Source of the DNA: Arthrobacter alkaliphilus
GTDB taxonomy: Bacteria; Actinomycetota; Actinomycetes; Actinomycetales; Micrococcaceae
Length of the DNA stretch: 64,000 nt
Assembly (NCBI RefSeq): GCF_021483235.1
Contig: NZ_JAKEEC010000015.1
Location: 33,775-97,774, forward strand
Direction of reading: 5' to 3'
Shown here: in pieces, positions 45,910-54,498 of the stretch
Numbering within the stretch: position 1 is the stretch's first letter
How the letters are laid out: each line of letters opens with the position of its first letter
Notes under the pieces: model-generated
Told to the model about the DNA's origin: nothing
Databases searched by the model: none
Seen by the model: the letters and a program-made list of their open reading frames with translations, nothing else
Position numbers and translations under genes: made by a program

Positions 45910-46643
45910 TTCCACTCGGCGGAGCGCACCAGGATGCAGCCGGAGTCGGGGCAGAACACGATCTCGTCCTCGGCGGCGGCCTTCACTTCAGCAAGGTCGC
46001 CGGGGCTGAGTGTCATTCCGGAGCCCTCAGACTTCCCGTGGAACAACCGGGCGGCCCCCACGCCGCGCTTGGCAAGGGTTTTTTCGTAAATGGCCAGCAT
46101 CCCGGCGTCGAGCCCTTCCGCGAAGCGGGTCCTCTGTGCCCGTACTTCCGTCTCTTCGGACACAACCTCGGCGATTGCGGCGTCCAGCTCGGCACGGATC
46201 CCGGAGAAGGACCCTTGGATGTCGTCGACGATCTGCTGCTGGGCCGCTTGGCGCTCCCTGAGGCCGTCAAGGCGTTCGAGGATCTCCAGCTCTACATCTT
46301 CAAGGTCCGAACGGCGTTTGTTCAGCGACGCGATGTCGCTTTGCAGCGCGACGAGGTCCTTGGAAAGTCCGGTGCCGCTGTTCAACCTGGCTTCGTCCCG
46401 CTCAATGCGGCTGACCACCTGTTCGACATCCGCTTCCGACCTGCGCAGTTCGGCTTCGGCGTCGTGGACGGCAAGTTTCGCGGCTGCGAGAGCCCCGTTG
46501 GCCACATTGAGTGCGTCCTGGAGATCTTGGATGCGGGGGTCGGTCTCGAGCGTGCGACGGCGGTTCGCCAAGGATTTGAGCTTCGCATCCAACCCCTGCA
46601 GGTCGAGCAATTTCAACTGTTCCGCCGGTGCTGCCTTAGCCAC
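45906..46643 (-). CDS. Coiled-coil protein with degenerate C4 zinc ribbon (CT398-like)
   Basis: 245 residues. A long antiparallel coiled coil (about 5-180, rich in Ala/Glu/Arg heptads such as AELRRSEADVEQVVSRIERD) precedes a C-terminal domain. Family members have a zinc ribbon with two CxxC knuckles; here the first has become HGKSEGSG and only FCPDSGC remains. Related proteins sit beside Nif3/DUF34 and RNase H genes in many actinobacteria, and nif3 is upstream here. GTG start with GGAGG five bases upstream. The molecular role is unknown. Confidence 0.82.
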   Translation of the reverse strand: MAKAAPAEQLKLLDLQGLDAKLKSLANRRRTLETDPRIQDLQDALNVANGALAAAKLAVHDAEAELRRSEADVEQVVSRIERDEARLNSGTGLSKDLVALQSDIASLNKRRSDLEDVELEILERLDGLRERQAAQQQIVDDIQGSFSGIRAELDAAIAEVVSEETEVRAQRTRFAEGLDAGMLAIYEKTLAKRGVGAARLFHGKSEGSGMTLSPGDLAEVKAAAEDEIVFCPDSGCILVRSAEWN

Positions 46644-46772
46644 GCTTACCTCCGCTTGATCGTGCCGGAGTTGATGTTCAGCCCCAGCCAGGCCTTGGGC
46701 CTGATTATCACGACTCTAGCGCCTAGGGCGCCCTCCTGCCTCGCAAAGGCCGCCCGCGGGCGTACGCAAGGC

Positions 46773-47684
46773 TTAGCCGGGAGTCAGAATGAAGTCCCAT
46801 GGATCGCTGTTGGTTGAAGCCACCCGGATCTCGACGTCGTGCCCCTGGTCCGCGAGCACGTTGCCGAGCGCTTCGGCCGCGGCGGGCAGCCACAGCCACT
46901 CGCTCGCGAAGTGCGATACGTCAATGAGGTACGGCCGGCCGTCTATCGCCGCTTCGCGGGCTTCGGAGGCCGGGTGGTGCCGCATATCCGCGGTGACATA
47001 GATGTCCGCCTGGCTGGCCCGGACCGCGTCGAAAAGGCTGTCTCCGGCGCCGCCGCAAACGGCCACCCGGCGCACGAGCCCGTCCTTGTCCCCGGCGACC
47101 CGCACCCCTCCGGCCACTGAGGGCAGGATCTCGAACACCCGCGCCGCGAAATCTCCCAAGGTCATGACGTCCGGCAGGTCGCCGACCCGGCCGATCCCCT
47201 CTTCCGGCAGTCCGTGAGCCGCAGGTGCCAGCGGGACAACGTTGTCCAGCCCGAACGCGTCGGCGAGGACGTCGGAAACGCCTCCGACGGCGGAGTCCCC
47301 GTTCGTGTGCACGGTCAGCAGGCCGGTACCTGACTCAATGAGCCGATGGACGGCGAGGCCTTTGGCGCTCGTGGCAGCAACGGAGTTGACGCCCTTGAGC
47401 AGCAAAGGGTGGTGCGTGACGAGGAGCTCGGCACCCCACTCAATGGCCTCTTCGATGGCGGCGAGGGTCGGGTCCACGGCGAACATGACCTTGGTGACGG
47501 TGGCGGCCGGCCGTCCGACCACCAGTCCTACCTCGTCCCATTCCTCTGCGAGCGATTCCGGCCAGAGCTCCTCCACTGCCAACAGGACCTGACCGAGCGT
47601 TGGGGTACCGGGCGTATTGGCCCCATTATCTTCCGGCTCTTCGCCGGGCCTTGAGTCTGCAACCGAGGTGTTCACAGCTTCCAT
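46773..47684 (-). CDS. Nif3-like (DUF34) dinuclear metal-centre protein
   Basis: 303 residues. Metal ligands are visible in LLVTHHPLLLKGV near residue 88 and HFASEWLWLP near 258, with LLTVHTNGDSAVGGV near 121. The protein forms hexamers with a two-metal site in known structures; it was long annotated as GTP cyclohydrolase type 2, but its function is not settled. A middle insertion of about 100 residues is present. It precedes the coiled-coil gene by 130 bp on the same strand, a common pairing. Confidence 0.9.
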   Translation of the reverse strand: MEAVNTSVADSRPGEEPEDNGANTPGTPTLGQVLLAVEELWPESLAEEWDEVGLVVGRPAATVTKVMFAVDPTLAAIEEAIEWGAELLVTHHPLLLKGVNSVAATSAKGLAVHRLIESGTGLLTVHTNGDSAVGGVSDVLADAFGLDNVVPLAPAAHGLPEEGIGRVGDLPDVMTLGDFAARVFEILPSVAGGVRVAGDKDGLVRRVAVCGGAGDSLFDAVRASQADIYVTADMRHHPASEAREAAIDGRPYLIDVSHFASEWLWLPAAAEALGNVLADQGHDVEIRVASTNSDPWDFILTPG

Positions 47685-47830
47685 GCATTACATTCTTGCG
47701 CATCCGGCGGCCAAGTCACGCTTGCGTCCAGCGGACTGTTCGAGATTGTTGCCGCCGGCGGGGCCTGCTCCGTCATAGTCACGTAAGGTTGTGCGGGAAT
47801 CATCCAGGGCTCCCGGCCATTGAAGAGATC

Positions 47831-48355
47831 ATGAAAACTTTTGTACTTGGCGGAGGCTGCTTCTGGTGCCTCGACGCTGTCTACCAGAAGACCAAGGGCG
47901 TCAGTTCGGTGGTTTCCGGCTATACGGGCGGGCACATCCGCAACCCCGATTATTACGATGTCTGCTCCGGAATGACGGGCCACGCGGAGGTGGTGGCCGT
48001 GACTTTCGACGAAGACATCATTCCGGCGGACATCATTCTCGACATGTTCTTCGCCCTGCACGATCCGACCACCCTGAACCGCCAGGGCTATGACGTCGGA
48101 ACCCAGTACCGTTCGTCGATGTTCTATACCACCACCGAAGAAAAGATCCTCTTCGAGGAAGCCATCGCGAGGAACCAGGCACTGTGGTCCAAGCCGATTG
48201 TGACCGAGGTGAGCAGGCTGCCGGAATTCTACGAAGCTGAAACCGTCCACCAGAACTACTACGCCAAATTCCCCGAGCAAGGCTATTGCCAGGTCATCAT
48301 CAACCCCAAGCTCGCCAAGGCCCGGAAATATTACTCTTCGTGGCTCCGCGCGTAG
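47831..48355 (+). CDS. msrA: Peptide-methionine (S)-S-oxide reductase
   Basis: Repairs oxidised methionine using thioredoxin or a similar donor; 174 residues from ATG 47831. The catalytic motif GGCFWC is at residues 8-13, followed by SGYTGGHIRNPDY and GHAEVVAVTFD. A C-terminal resolving Cys is in QGYCQVII. GAAGAG is five bases upstream. An in-frame start far upstream would overlap nif3 and is rejected. Confidence 0.95.
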   Translation: MKTFVLGGGCFWCLDAVYQKTKGVSSVVSGYTGGHIRNPDYYDVCSGMTGHAEVVAVTFDEDIIPADIILDMFFALHDPTTLNRQGYDVGTQYRSSMFYTTTEEKILFEEAIARNQALWSKPIVTEVSRLPEFYEAETVHQNYYAKFPEQGYCQVIINPKLAKARKYYSSWLRA

Positions 48356-48430
48356 CAGCGTGTAGCACCGCTCGTTAGGCTGACCCCAGCAATAGCTATT
48401 TCAGCGAATTCAGAGAATAGGCATGATTAC

Positions 48431-49366
48431 ATGGCACGGATTTACGACGACGTCACCCAGCTGATCGGCGGAACCCCCCTGGTCCGCTTGAACAGGCTAA
48501 CCGAAGGCTTGGACGCCACGGTTGCCGTGAAGCTGGAGTTCTACAACCCCGCCAACAGCGTCAAGGACCGCATCGGCGTGGCCATCATCGACGCCGCCGA
48601 GAAGTCCGGTGCGCTGAAGCCGGGCGGAACCATCGTCGAGGGAACGTCCGGCAACACGGGCATTGCGTTGGCGCTGGTCGGCGCGGCGCGCGGTTACAAA
48701 GTCATCCTGACCATGCCGGAGACCATGTCCACCGAGCGCCGCGTCATGCTGCGCGCCTACGGTGCCGAGATCGTCCTTACGCCGGGTTCCGAAGGCATGC
48801 GCGGCGCTGTCGAAAAGGCGCAGGAAATCGTCGCCAACACTGAGAACTCCATCTGGGCACAGCAGTTCGCCAACGAGGCGAACCCGGCCATCCACCGTTC
48901 CACCACCGCGGAGGAAATCTGGTCGGACACCGAAGGCGGCGTGGACATCTTCGTCGGCGGCGTCGGCACCGGCGGAACCATCACCGGCGTCGGGCAGGTC
49001 CTGAAGGAGCGCAAGCCCGAAATCCAGGTCGTGGCAGTCGAGCCCAAGGACTCCCCCATCCTCAACGGCGGCACGCCCGGCCCGCACAAGATCCAGGGCC
49101 TCGGCGCGAACTTCGTTCCGGAAATCCTCGACACCAACGTCTACGACGAGGTCCTCGACGCAACCCTCGAAGACTCGGTGGCTACCGCGCGTGCCCTCGG
49201 CACCAAGGAAGGCATCCTGGGCGGCATCTCCGCCGGCGCGGCCGTCTGGGGCGCACTGGAGCTCGCGAAGCGTCCGGAGAACAAGGACAAGCTCATCGTG
49301 GCGATCGTTCCGGACTTCGGCGAACGTTACATCTCCACTGTGCTTTTTGACGACATCCGCGGCTGA
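48431..49366 (+). CDS. cysK: Cysteine synthase A (O-acetylserine sulfhydrylase)
   Basis: PLP enzyme making cysteine from O-acetylserine and sulfide, 311 residues. The PLP lysine lies in [11 protein letters not shown] near residue 43, the substrate loop is [12 protein letters not shown], and the phosphate-binding loop [11 protein letters not shown] is near 177. It is followed 50 bp later by cysE, forming the standard cysteine biosynthesis pair. Confidence 0.97.
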   Translation: MARIYDDVTQLIGGTPLVRLNRLTEGLDATVAVKLEFYNPANSVKDRIGVAIIDAAEKSGALKPGGTIVEGTSGNTGIALALVGAARGYKVILTMPETMSTERRVMLRAYGAEIVLTPGSEGMRGAVEKAQEIVANTENSIWAQQFANEANPAIHRSTTAEEIWSDTEGGVDIFVGGVGTGGTITGVGQVLKERKPEIQVVAVEPKDSPILNGGTPGPHKIQGLGANFVPEILDTNVYDEVLDATLEDSVATARALGTKEGILGGISAGAAVWGALELAKRPENKDKLIVAIVPDFGERYISTVLFDDIRG

Positions 49367-49416
49367 TTGCGGACTGCGCGCAACCGCTTTCTTTCATTTC
49401 CTGTAGAAAGGTCTTT

Positions 49417-50001
49417 GTGAGCTTCGTCGCAAGACTTATTGAGGACCTCGAGGCCGCCCGGTCACATGACCCGGCGGCCCGAGGCTCCTTTGAGAACTTT
49501 TTTGCCTATTCCGGCCTGCATGCGATCTGGGCGCACCGGCTGACGCACAAATTGTGGCAAAACCCCGGGCTGCGCTTTCCGGCACGGCTCATTTCCCAGC
49601 TTGCCCGGTTCCTGACCGGCATTGAGATCCACCCCGGCGCGACCATCGGCCGCAGGTTCTTCATCGACCACGGCATGGGTGTGGTGATCGGTGAGACCGC
49701 CGAAATCGGCGAAGATGTCATGATCTACCACGGCGTGACGCTGGGTGGCCGCTCCTTGGCCAAGGTCAAGCGCCACCCCACCATCGGAGACCGCGTGACC
49801 ATCGGAGCCGGCGCGAAGGTCCTTGGCCCCATCACCATCGGTGCGGACAGCGCCATCGGCGCCAATGCCGTGGTGGTCAAGGACGCACCGCCCGAGTCGA
49901 TCATCACCGGCATTCCCGCAACATGGCGGCACCGTGACGCGAAGAGCGAAACCAAACCCGCCGTCGACCCCGCCGAGTACTACATCGAGTACCGGATCTA
50001 G
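49417..50001 (+). CDS. cysE: Serine O-acetyltransferase
   Basis: Makes O-acetylserine from serine and acetyl-CoA for cysK, 194 residues. The C-terminal half is a left-handed beta helix with hexapeptide repeats ([30 protein letters not shown]). The family signature [11 protein letters not shown] is near 88. It is the short form without the long N-terminal domain. GTG start with AAAGG upstream. The C-terminus ends YYIEYRI, matching the usual Ile that inserts into the CysK active site. The stop overlaps the convergent SDR gene by four bases (shared CTAG). Confidence 0.95.
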   Translation: MSFVARLIEDLEAARSHDPAARGSFENFFAYSGLHAIWAHRLTHKLWQNPGLRFPARLISQLARFLTGIEIHPGATIGRRFFIDHGMGVVIGETAEIGEDVMIYHGVTLGGRSLAKVKRHPTIGDRVTIGAGAKVLGPITIGADSAIGANAVVVKDAPPESIITGIPATWRHRDAKSETKPAVDPAEYYIEYRI

Positions 50002-50831
50002 CCGGAAAACCGCTTGTAGACGTTCCAGAAAACCTTGTCGAAGGCACGGTCGGGAAGCACCCTCCGCAAGGCCAAGATGGTCCACGCTCCCCTGCCGACC
50101 GGGTACCGCGTCCTGGGCCTCCGCGACGTTGCCGCGTGCACGATAGCGCCCGCAACGGTGCGCGGGTGCGTCGACAACGCAGTTCCCGACGTCGACGCCA
50201 AGGCCGCCGCCACGATCCCGGCCTGCTCGCGATATGGTCCTTGCCCCGAGACGGCCAGCAAGCTCTCCCCGGCAATGGTTCCCCATTCCGTGTCCGTGCC
50301 TGCGGGCTCGATGATTGCCACGTCGATGCCGTGCGGCTTCAGTTCGAGCCGCAAGGAGTCGCTGAGGCCCTCGACGGCGAATTTTGTCGCGTGGTACCAG
50401 GCGCCCAGGGGTTCATACATTTTGCCGCCGATCGAGGACACGTTGATCACCCGGCCGGAAGCTGCGGCACGCATCACGGGAATCACCAACTGGGACATCC
50501 GGGCAAGGCCGAAGACGTTGACCTCGAACTGGCGCCGTCCCTCGTCGATGGGAACCTCTTCCAAGGAACCGTAGGAGCCGTATCCGGCGTTGTTGACGAG
50601 CACGTCGATCCGTCCCTGTTCGGCGAGGATGAGATCCACGGCGGCCTTCATCGAGTCGTCTTCGGTGACATCGAGGGACAACACCTTGATTCCGTGGGCT
50701 TTGAGCGGCTCCATCTTTTCGACGCGCCTCGCCCCCGCGTACACAACCATCCCCGCCTTGCTGAGTTTGATGGCGGCTTCGAAACCGATTCCGGTTGACG
50801 CACCTGTGACAAATGCGACGCGTTGCGGCAT
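49998..50831 (-). CDS. SDR-family oxidoreductase
   Basis: Short-chain dehydrogenase of 277 residues, cofactor motif TGASTGIG near residue 10, NNAGYGS, and catalytic [20 protein letters not shown] with the Ser, Tyr and Lys. The pattern and the C-terminal helix resemble the group often called oxidoreductase/retinol-dehydrogenase-like; the substrate is unknown. ATG at 50829-50831 with AAGGAG five bases upstream; an in-frame extension to 50990 runs into the gnd terminator and repeat and is rejected. Confidence 0.88.
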   Translation of the reverse strand: MPQRVAFVTGASTGIGFEAAIKLSKAGMVVYAGARRVEKMEPLKAHGIKVLSLDVTEDDSMKAAVDLILAEQGRIDVLVNNAGYGSYGSLEEVPIDEGRRQFEVNVFGLARMSQLVIPVMRAAASGRVINVSSIGGKMYEPLGAWYHATKFAVEGLSDSLRLELKPHGIDVAIIEPAGTDTEWGTIAGESLLAVSGQGPYREQAGIVAAALASTSGTALSTHPRTVAGAIVHAATSRRPRTRYPVGRGAWTILALRRVLPDRAFDKVFWNVYKRFSG

Positions 50832-50882
50832 GGACTCTCCTTGTGTGGGGGTCGGTGTTTCCTTGGGAACGTACCAACGGCA

Positions 50883-50922
50883 AAGGCCGGCGCCTCCACA
50901 GTAACGTGGAAGCGCCGGCCTT
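50883..50922 (-). terminator. Terminator of gnd
   Basis: The 17-base arms AAGGCCGGCGCCTCCAC / GTGGAAGCGCCGGCCTT have one mismatch. It lies about 70 bases after the gnd stop, downstream of the 67-bp repeat copy B, and shares its outer stem with the hairpin at 28718-28760. Confidence 0.8.
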
Positions 50923-50930
50923 CGAGTATC

Positions 50931-50997
50931 AGAGTGGGGCAGCAGGGTCCCTGCGTGGCGACGCAGTCGACACGAAAGGGCCTGCTCCAATCTTTAG
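50931..50997 (-). repeat. 67-bp structured repeat, copy B
   Basis: Near-identical to the copy at 26948-27014. On the minus strand it starts at the gnd stop codon and reads AGATTGGAGCAGGCCCTTTC at its start. Differences from copy A are confined to a 7-base inner loop and two single bases. Confidence 0.85.
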
Positions 50998-52430
50998 TGG
51001 GTGTCGACCGCCGAGATCTCGGACTTGTCTTCGCCCCACAGCGTGTGGAAGGTGCCCTCGGCGTCAACGCGGCCGTAGGTGTGCGCACCGAAGAGGTCGC
51101 GCTGTCCCTGGATGACAGCCGCAGCGAGCCGCTTACGGCGCAGGCCGTCGTAGTAGGCAAGCGAGGAGGAGAACACCGGAACCGGGATGCCCAGCTGGAC
51201 AGCCGTTGCCACGACGCGGCGCCAGGCCGGAAGCGCGCCGGCGATCGCCTTGGTGAAGGCCGGAGCGAACAGGAGGTTGGCCGGCTTCTCCTCGGCAGCG
51301 TAGGCCTTGGTGATTTCCTTGAGGAGCTCGGCGCGGATGATGCAGCCGCCGCGCCACAGCGAGGCGATTTCATCGAGCTTGAGGTCCCAGCCGTATTCCT
51401 TGGCGGCGGAGGTCAGCATGTCCAGGCCCTGGGCGTAGGAGACCAGCTTGGAGGCGTAGAGTGCCTGGCGGACGTCCTCGACGAAGTTCTCGGGGATCTC
51501 GACGGCGATTTCCTCGCCAGCGAGCAGCTCCTGTCCGAGCTTGCGCTGTTCCGCCTGGGAAGACAGGGCGCGTGCGAAGACGGACTCCGCAATGCCCGAA
51601 ACCGGGGAACCGAGCTCGAGGGCGGAAATGACCGTCCAGCGGCCGGTGCCCTTCTGGCCGGCGGCGTCCACGACGACGTCGACGAACGGCTTGCCGGTCT
51701 TGGCGTCGACGTGACCCAGGACCTCCGCGGAGATTTCGATCAGGAAGGACGCCAGTTCGCCCTTGTTCCATTCGGCGAAGATCTTGGACTGCGCGGCCGG
51801 CTCGATCCCAGCGCCGGAGCGGAGGAGATCAAAAGCTTCGCCGATGACCTGCATGTCTGCGTATTCGATGCCGTTGTGGACCATCTTGACGAAGTGTCCG
51901 GCGCCGTCCGTGCCGATCCACGCGCAGCAGGGCTGGCCATCTACCTTGGCCGAGATCTTTTCGAGCAGCGGACCCAAGGCGTCGTAGGACTCCTTGGAAC
52001 CGCCGGGCATGATGGAGGGGCCGTTGAGGGCGCCCTCTTCGCCGCCGGAGACGCCGACGCCCACGAAGTGCAGGTCCTTCTCGGCCAGCGCGGCTTCGCG
52101 GCGGCGGGTGTCCTCGTAGTGCGAGTTGCCGGCGTCGATCACAATATCGCCGGGCTCAAGCAAGGGAACGAGCTGGTCGATGACGGCGTCAACCGGCTTG
52201 CCGGCCTTCACCATGATCAGGACTCGGCGAGGCTTCTCGAGGGAGTCCACGAGTTCCTGGAGGGTTTCCGTGCGGATGAAGTCGCCGTCCGAACCGTGCT
52301 TGGCCAGCAAGGCGTCGGTCTTTTCGACGGAGCGGTTGTGGAGGGCAACGGTGAAGCCGTTGCGGGCCAGGTTGCGGGCCAGATTGGCGCCCATCACCGC
52401 GAGGCCGGTGACACCGATGTGTGCTGACAT
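50994..52430 (-). CDS. gnd: 6-phosphogluconate dehydrogenase, decarboxylating
   Basis: Converts 6-phosphogluconate to ribulose-5-phosphate with NADP(H) and CO2 release, 478 residues. The N-terminal Rossmann motif VTGLAVMGANLARNLA, the active-site stretch KMVHNGIEYADMQ with the catalytic Lys and His, and the C-terminal all-helical domain are intact. ATG at 52428-52430 has GGAG six bases upstream. It is divergent from a GntR-family gene, the usual arrangement for gluconate control. The stop codon is the first base set of a 67-bp repeat. Confidence 0.97.
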   Translation of the reverse strand: MSAHIGVTGLAVMGANLARNLARNGFTVALHNRSVEKTDALLAKHGSDGDFIRTETLQELVDSLEKPRRVLIMVKAGKPVDAVIDQLVPLLEPGDIVIDAGNSHYEDTRRREAALAEKDLHFVGVGVSGGEEGALNGPSIMPGGSKESYDALGPLLEKISAKVDGQPCCAWIGTDGAGHFVKMVHNGIEYADMQVIGEAFDLLRSGAGIEPAAQSKIFAEWNKGELASFLIEISAEVLGHVDAKTGKPFVDVVVDAAGQKGTGRWTVISALELGSPVSGIAESVFARALSSQAEQRKLGQELLAGEEIAVEIPENFVEDVRQALYASKLVSYAQGLDMLTSAAKEYGWDLKLDEIASLWRGGCIIRAELLKEITKAYAAEEKPANLLFAPAFTKAIAGALPAWRRVVATAVQLGIPVPVFSSSLAYYDGLRRKRLAAAVIQGQRDLFGAHTYGRVDAEGTFHTLWGEDKSEISAVDTH

Positions 52431-52476
52431 CAAAACTCCAATTCATTCTTGTGCATCGAGTCCTGCTTAGAGCGAG

Positions 52477-52487
52477 GAAACGCTTTC
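52477..52487. promoter_or_regulatory. Candidate LacI-type operator upstream of gnd
   Basis: GAAACGCTTTC is nearly palindromic and resembles the GAAA-CG-TTTC core of LacI/GalR-family operators. It lies 47 bp before the gnd start. No LacI-family gene lies in the window, so the regulator is unknown. Confidence 0.35.
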
Positions 52488-52546
52488 TTGAGCAGTAGCT
52501 GGAATAAACCATACGTATTCGGACCACGTCTGGGAAAGTTGCGCCC

Positions 52547-52561
52547 ACGTTTTGGAAACGT
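52547..52561. promoter_or_regulatory. Candidate operator between gnd and the GntR gene
   Basis: ACGTTTTGGAAACGT has perfect 6-base arms with a 3-base spacer in the 221-bp divergent region. It could be the target of the adjacent FadR/GntR regulator, but does not match a consensus I can name with confidence. Confidence 0.35.
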
Positions 52562-52651
52562 CCGCGTCACAAAAGAGTCTATGTTGCGAGCTTGGACCAT
52601 GGGGAGTTCTGCGGCGCCCTGGCTTCCGCTGCCGGAGCCGTCAACGCCACT

Positions 52652-53392
52652 ATGCTTACGACTATGTCAACCAGCCTCCACTATCGCGCCGTCGAGCACC
52701 TGGGAACCCGGATCGTCGGCGGCAAGCTCCCCGCTGGCCACGTCATGTTGGCCGAGCACCTTGAGGAGGAGCTCAAAGTGTCGCGGTCGGTAGTGCGCGA
52801 GGCCGTCAGGGTGCTGCAGTCCTTGGGACTGGTGGAAACCATCAAGCGGGTTGGCATCCGGGTCCTCCCCGCGCACCGCTGGAACCCCTTCGATCCGCTT
52901 GTCATCCGCTGGCGGCTGGCCGGAGAAGGCCGCGGCGCGCAGTTGCGCTCGCTCGCCGAACTCCGTTCCGCCGTCGAGCCCGTAGCCGCGGAACTCGCCG
53001 CCGAAAACGCGCCGGAAGCCCTGCGCAGCGAACTGGTGGAGATCTCGCTGGCCATGCGTGAAGCGGGCCGCGCAGGCGACATGCCCACCTTCCTGGACCT
53101 CGACATCCGCTTTCATGCCCTGGTGCTCTCCGGTTCCGGCAATGAAATGTTCGCGAATCTGATCGGCCAGGTCGCAGAGACACTCACCGGCCGGACCGTC
53201 CATGGCCTCATGCCCGAGCATCCGAAGGAAGCGGCGCTGCAATGGCACCTGGAGGTAGCCCAAGGCATCCGGGACAGGGACGGCAATTTGGCCCGCGAGG
53301 CTTCCTCCAACATCATGCGGGAGACCATCGCGGACCTGTCCCCAGGCTGGGAAGGCCAGCCACGGGTATTCGTTCCAGTCGAGCGGCGCTGA
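52652..53392 (+). CDS. GntR-family (FadR subfamily) transcriptional regulator
   Basis: 246 residues from ATG 52652 (ATG 52664 is also possible). The N-terminal winged helix shows LGTRIVGGKLPAGHVM and VSRSVVREAVRVLQSLGL (the recognition helix). The C-terminal FCD domain, about 95-230, has the acidic/His metal or ligand site (DLDIRFHALVL, HLEVAQGIRD). Divergent from gnd, so it probably senses gluconate or a phosphorylated sugar acid and controls gnd. Confidence 0.88.
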   Translation: MLTTMSTSLHYRAVEHLGTRIVGGKLPAGHVMLAEHLEEELKVSRSVVREAVRVLQSLGLVETIKRVGIRVLPAHRWNPFDPLVIRWRLAGEGRGAQLRSLAELRSAVEPVAAELAAENAPEALRSELVEISLAMREAGRAGDMPTFLDLDIRFHALVLSGSGNEMFANLIGQVAETLTGRTVHGLMPEHPKEAALQWHLEVAQGIRDRDGNLAREASSNIMRETIADLSPGWEGQPRVFVPVERR

Positions 53393-53439
53393 GGGCTGGC
53401 CAGCAGCGCCGCTCGACTGAAGCCCTTGATCGGCTGCGC

Positions 53440-54498
53440 CTAGTCCACAGGCTGGAAGTTCAGGAGGACCTTCCCCGATTCGGCCGAGTTCCTGGCCACC
53501 TCAAAGGCCTCGAGTCCGCGGTCCAGCGTGAATTCGTGCGTCACCACCGGGTCCACGTAGAGCGAACCGTCCGCGAGCGCGGCAATGACCTCGTCGATTT
53601 CGTCGTTGAAGCGGAAGGAACCGAGCAGCTCAAGTTCGCGCGTGATGGCCAGGGAAATGAAGACCGGCTGCGGTCCCGAGGGCAGCAATCCCACCATGAC
53701 CACCTTCCCGCCGCGAACTGCGCCCTTGATGGCGGAGGCCAGTCCGAAGTGGCTGCCGGAAGACTCGATGACCACGTCGGCTTCCACGGCGGCGATCGCG
53801 TCGGCGTCGTCGCCTTTGAGGACTTCGTCGGCGCCCACTGCACGGGCGATCTCAAGGGGCCTGTCGTACATGTCGACGGCCACAATCCGGCTTGCGCCCT
53901 GGCGCTTGAGGACGGCAACTGCCAGCGCGCCGATCGGACCGCTTCCGATGACGAGCGCCGTTTTTCCTGCCACGTCCCCTGCCCGGGCGACGGCATGCCA
54001 GGCAACGCTGGCTGGCTCCACGAGCGCCGCCGTGCGCAAGTCGAGCGAGGCTGGAAGGGTCCTGAGCATCCGGGACGGCAGGGTGGCGTAGCGGCTGAAG
54101 GCCCCGTCCGTGTGCGGGTACCGCGCCGCACTCCCGAGGTAGGTGCAGCCCGGAGAAAGGTTGGGCCGGTCTTCCGGATACTTGGCGTCACCGGGGGCCG
54201 GAGTCGCGGGATGGACGGCGACGGCGGTTCCGGCTGCCGGCCCGCTGCCGTCGGCGGCCTGCTGGACAACGGTGCCGACGATTTCGTGGCCGAGCACCAT
54301 GGGAGCCTTGAGGATCGACTCGCCGGCGGCGCCATGGAGCCAATAGTGCAAGTCAGAGCCGCAGATGCCACCGTAGGCGATCTCCACGACGGTTTCATCG
54401 GTACCGGGAGCAGCCAGGGAGATGTCCTCGATGCGAAGGTCGCCGGCGGCATGGGCCACGACGGCAGGGGAAGTCTGGGGAAGCTGGAAGCCGCTCAT
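53440..54498 (-). CDS. L-idonate 5-dehydrogenase-like zinc alcohol dehydrogenase
   Basis: MDR-family dehydrogenase of 352 residues, closest by motif to L-idonate 5-dehydrogenase (idnD). The catalytic zinc site is GGICGSDLHYWLHG (Cys) with GHEIVGTVV (His-Glu), and the cofactor motif is IGSGPIGALAVAVL near residue 170. The structural zinc loop, normally four cysteines, reads PATPAPGDAKYPED with no cysteine pair, so the second zinc is lost. Its ATG overlaps the idnO stop by one base (TAATG), so the two are co-translated. It is the last gene of the three-gene minus-strand operon. Confidence 0.85.
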   Translation of the reverse strand: MSGFQLPQTSPAVVAHAAGDLRIEDISLAAPGTDETVVEIAYGGICGSDLHYWLHGAAGESILKAPMVLGHEIVGTVVQQAADGSGPAAGTAVAVHPATPAPGDAKYPEDRPNLSPGCTYLGSAARYPHTDGAFSRYATLPSRMLRTLPASLDLRTAALVEPASVAWHAVARAGDVAGKTALVIGSGPIGALAVAVLKRQGASRIVAVDMYDRPLEIARAVGADEVLKGDDADAIAAVEADVVIESSGSHFGLASAIKGAVRGGKVVMVGLLPSGPQPVFISLAITRELELLGSFRFNDEIDEVIAALADGSLYVDPVVTHEFTLDRGLEAFEVARNSAESGKVLLNFQPVD

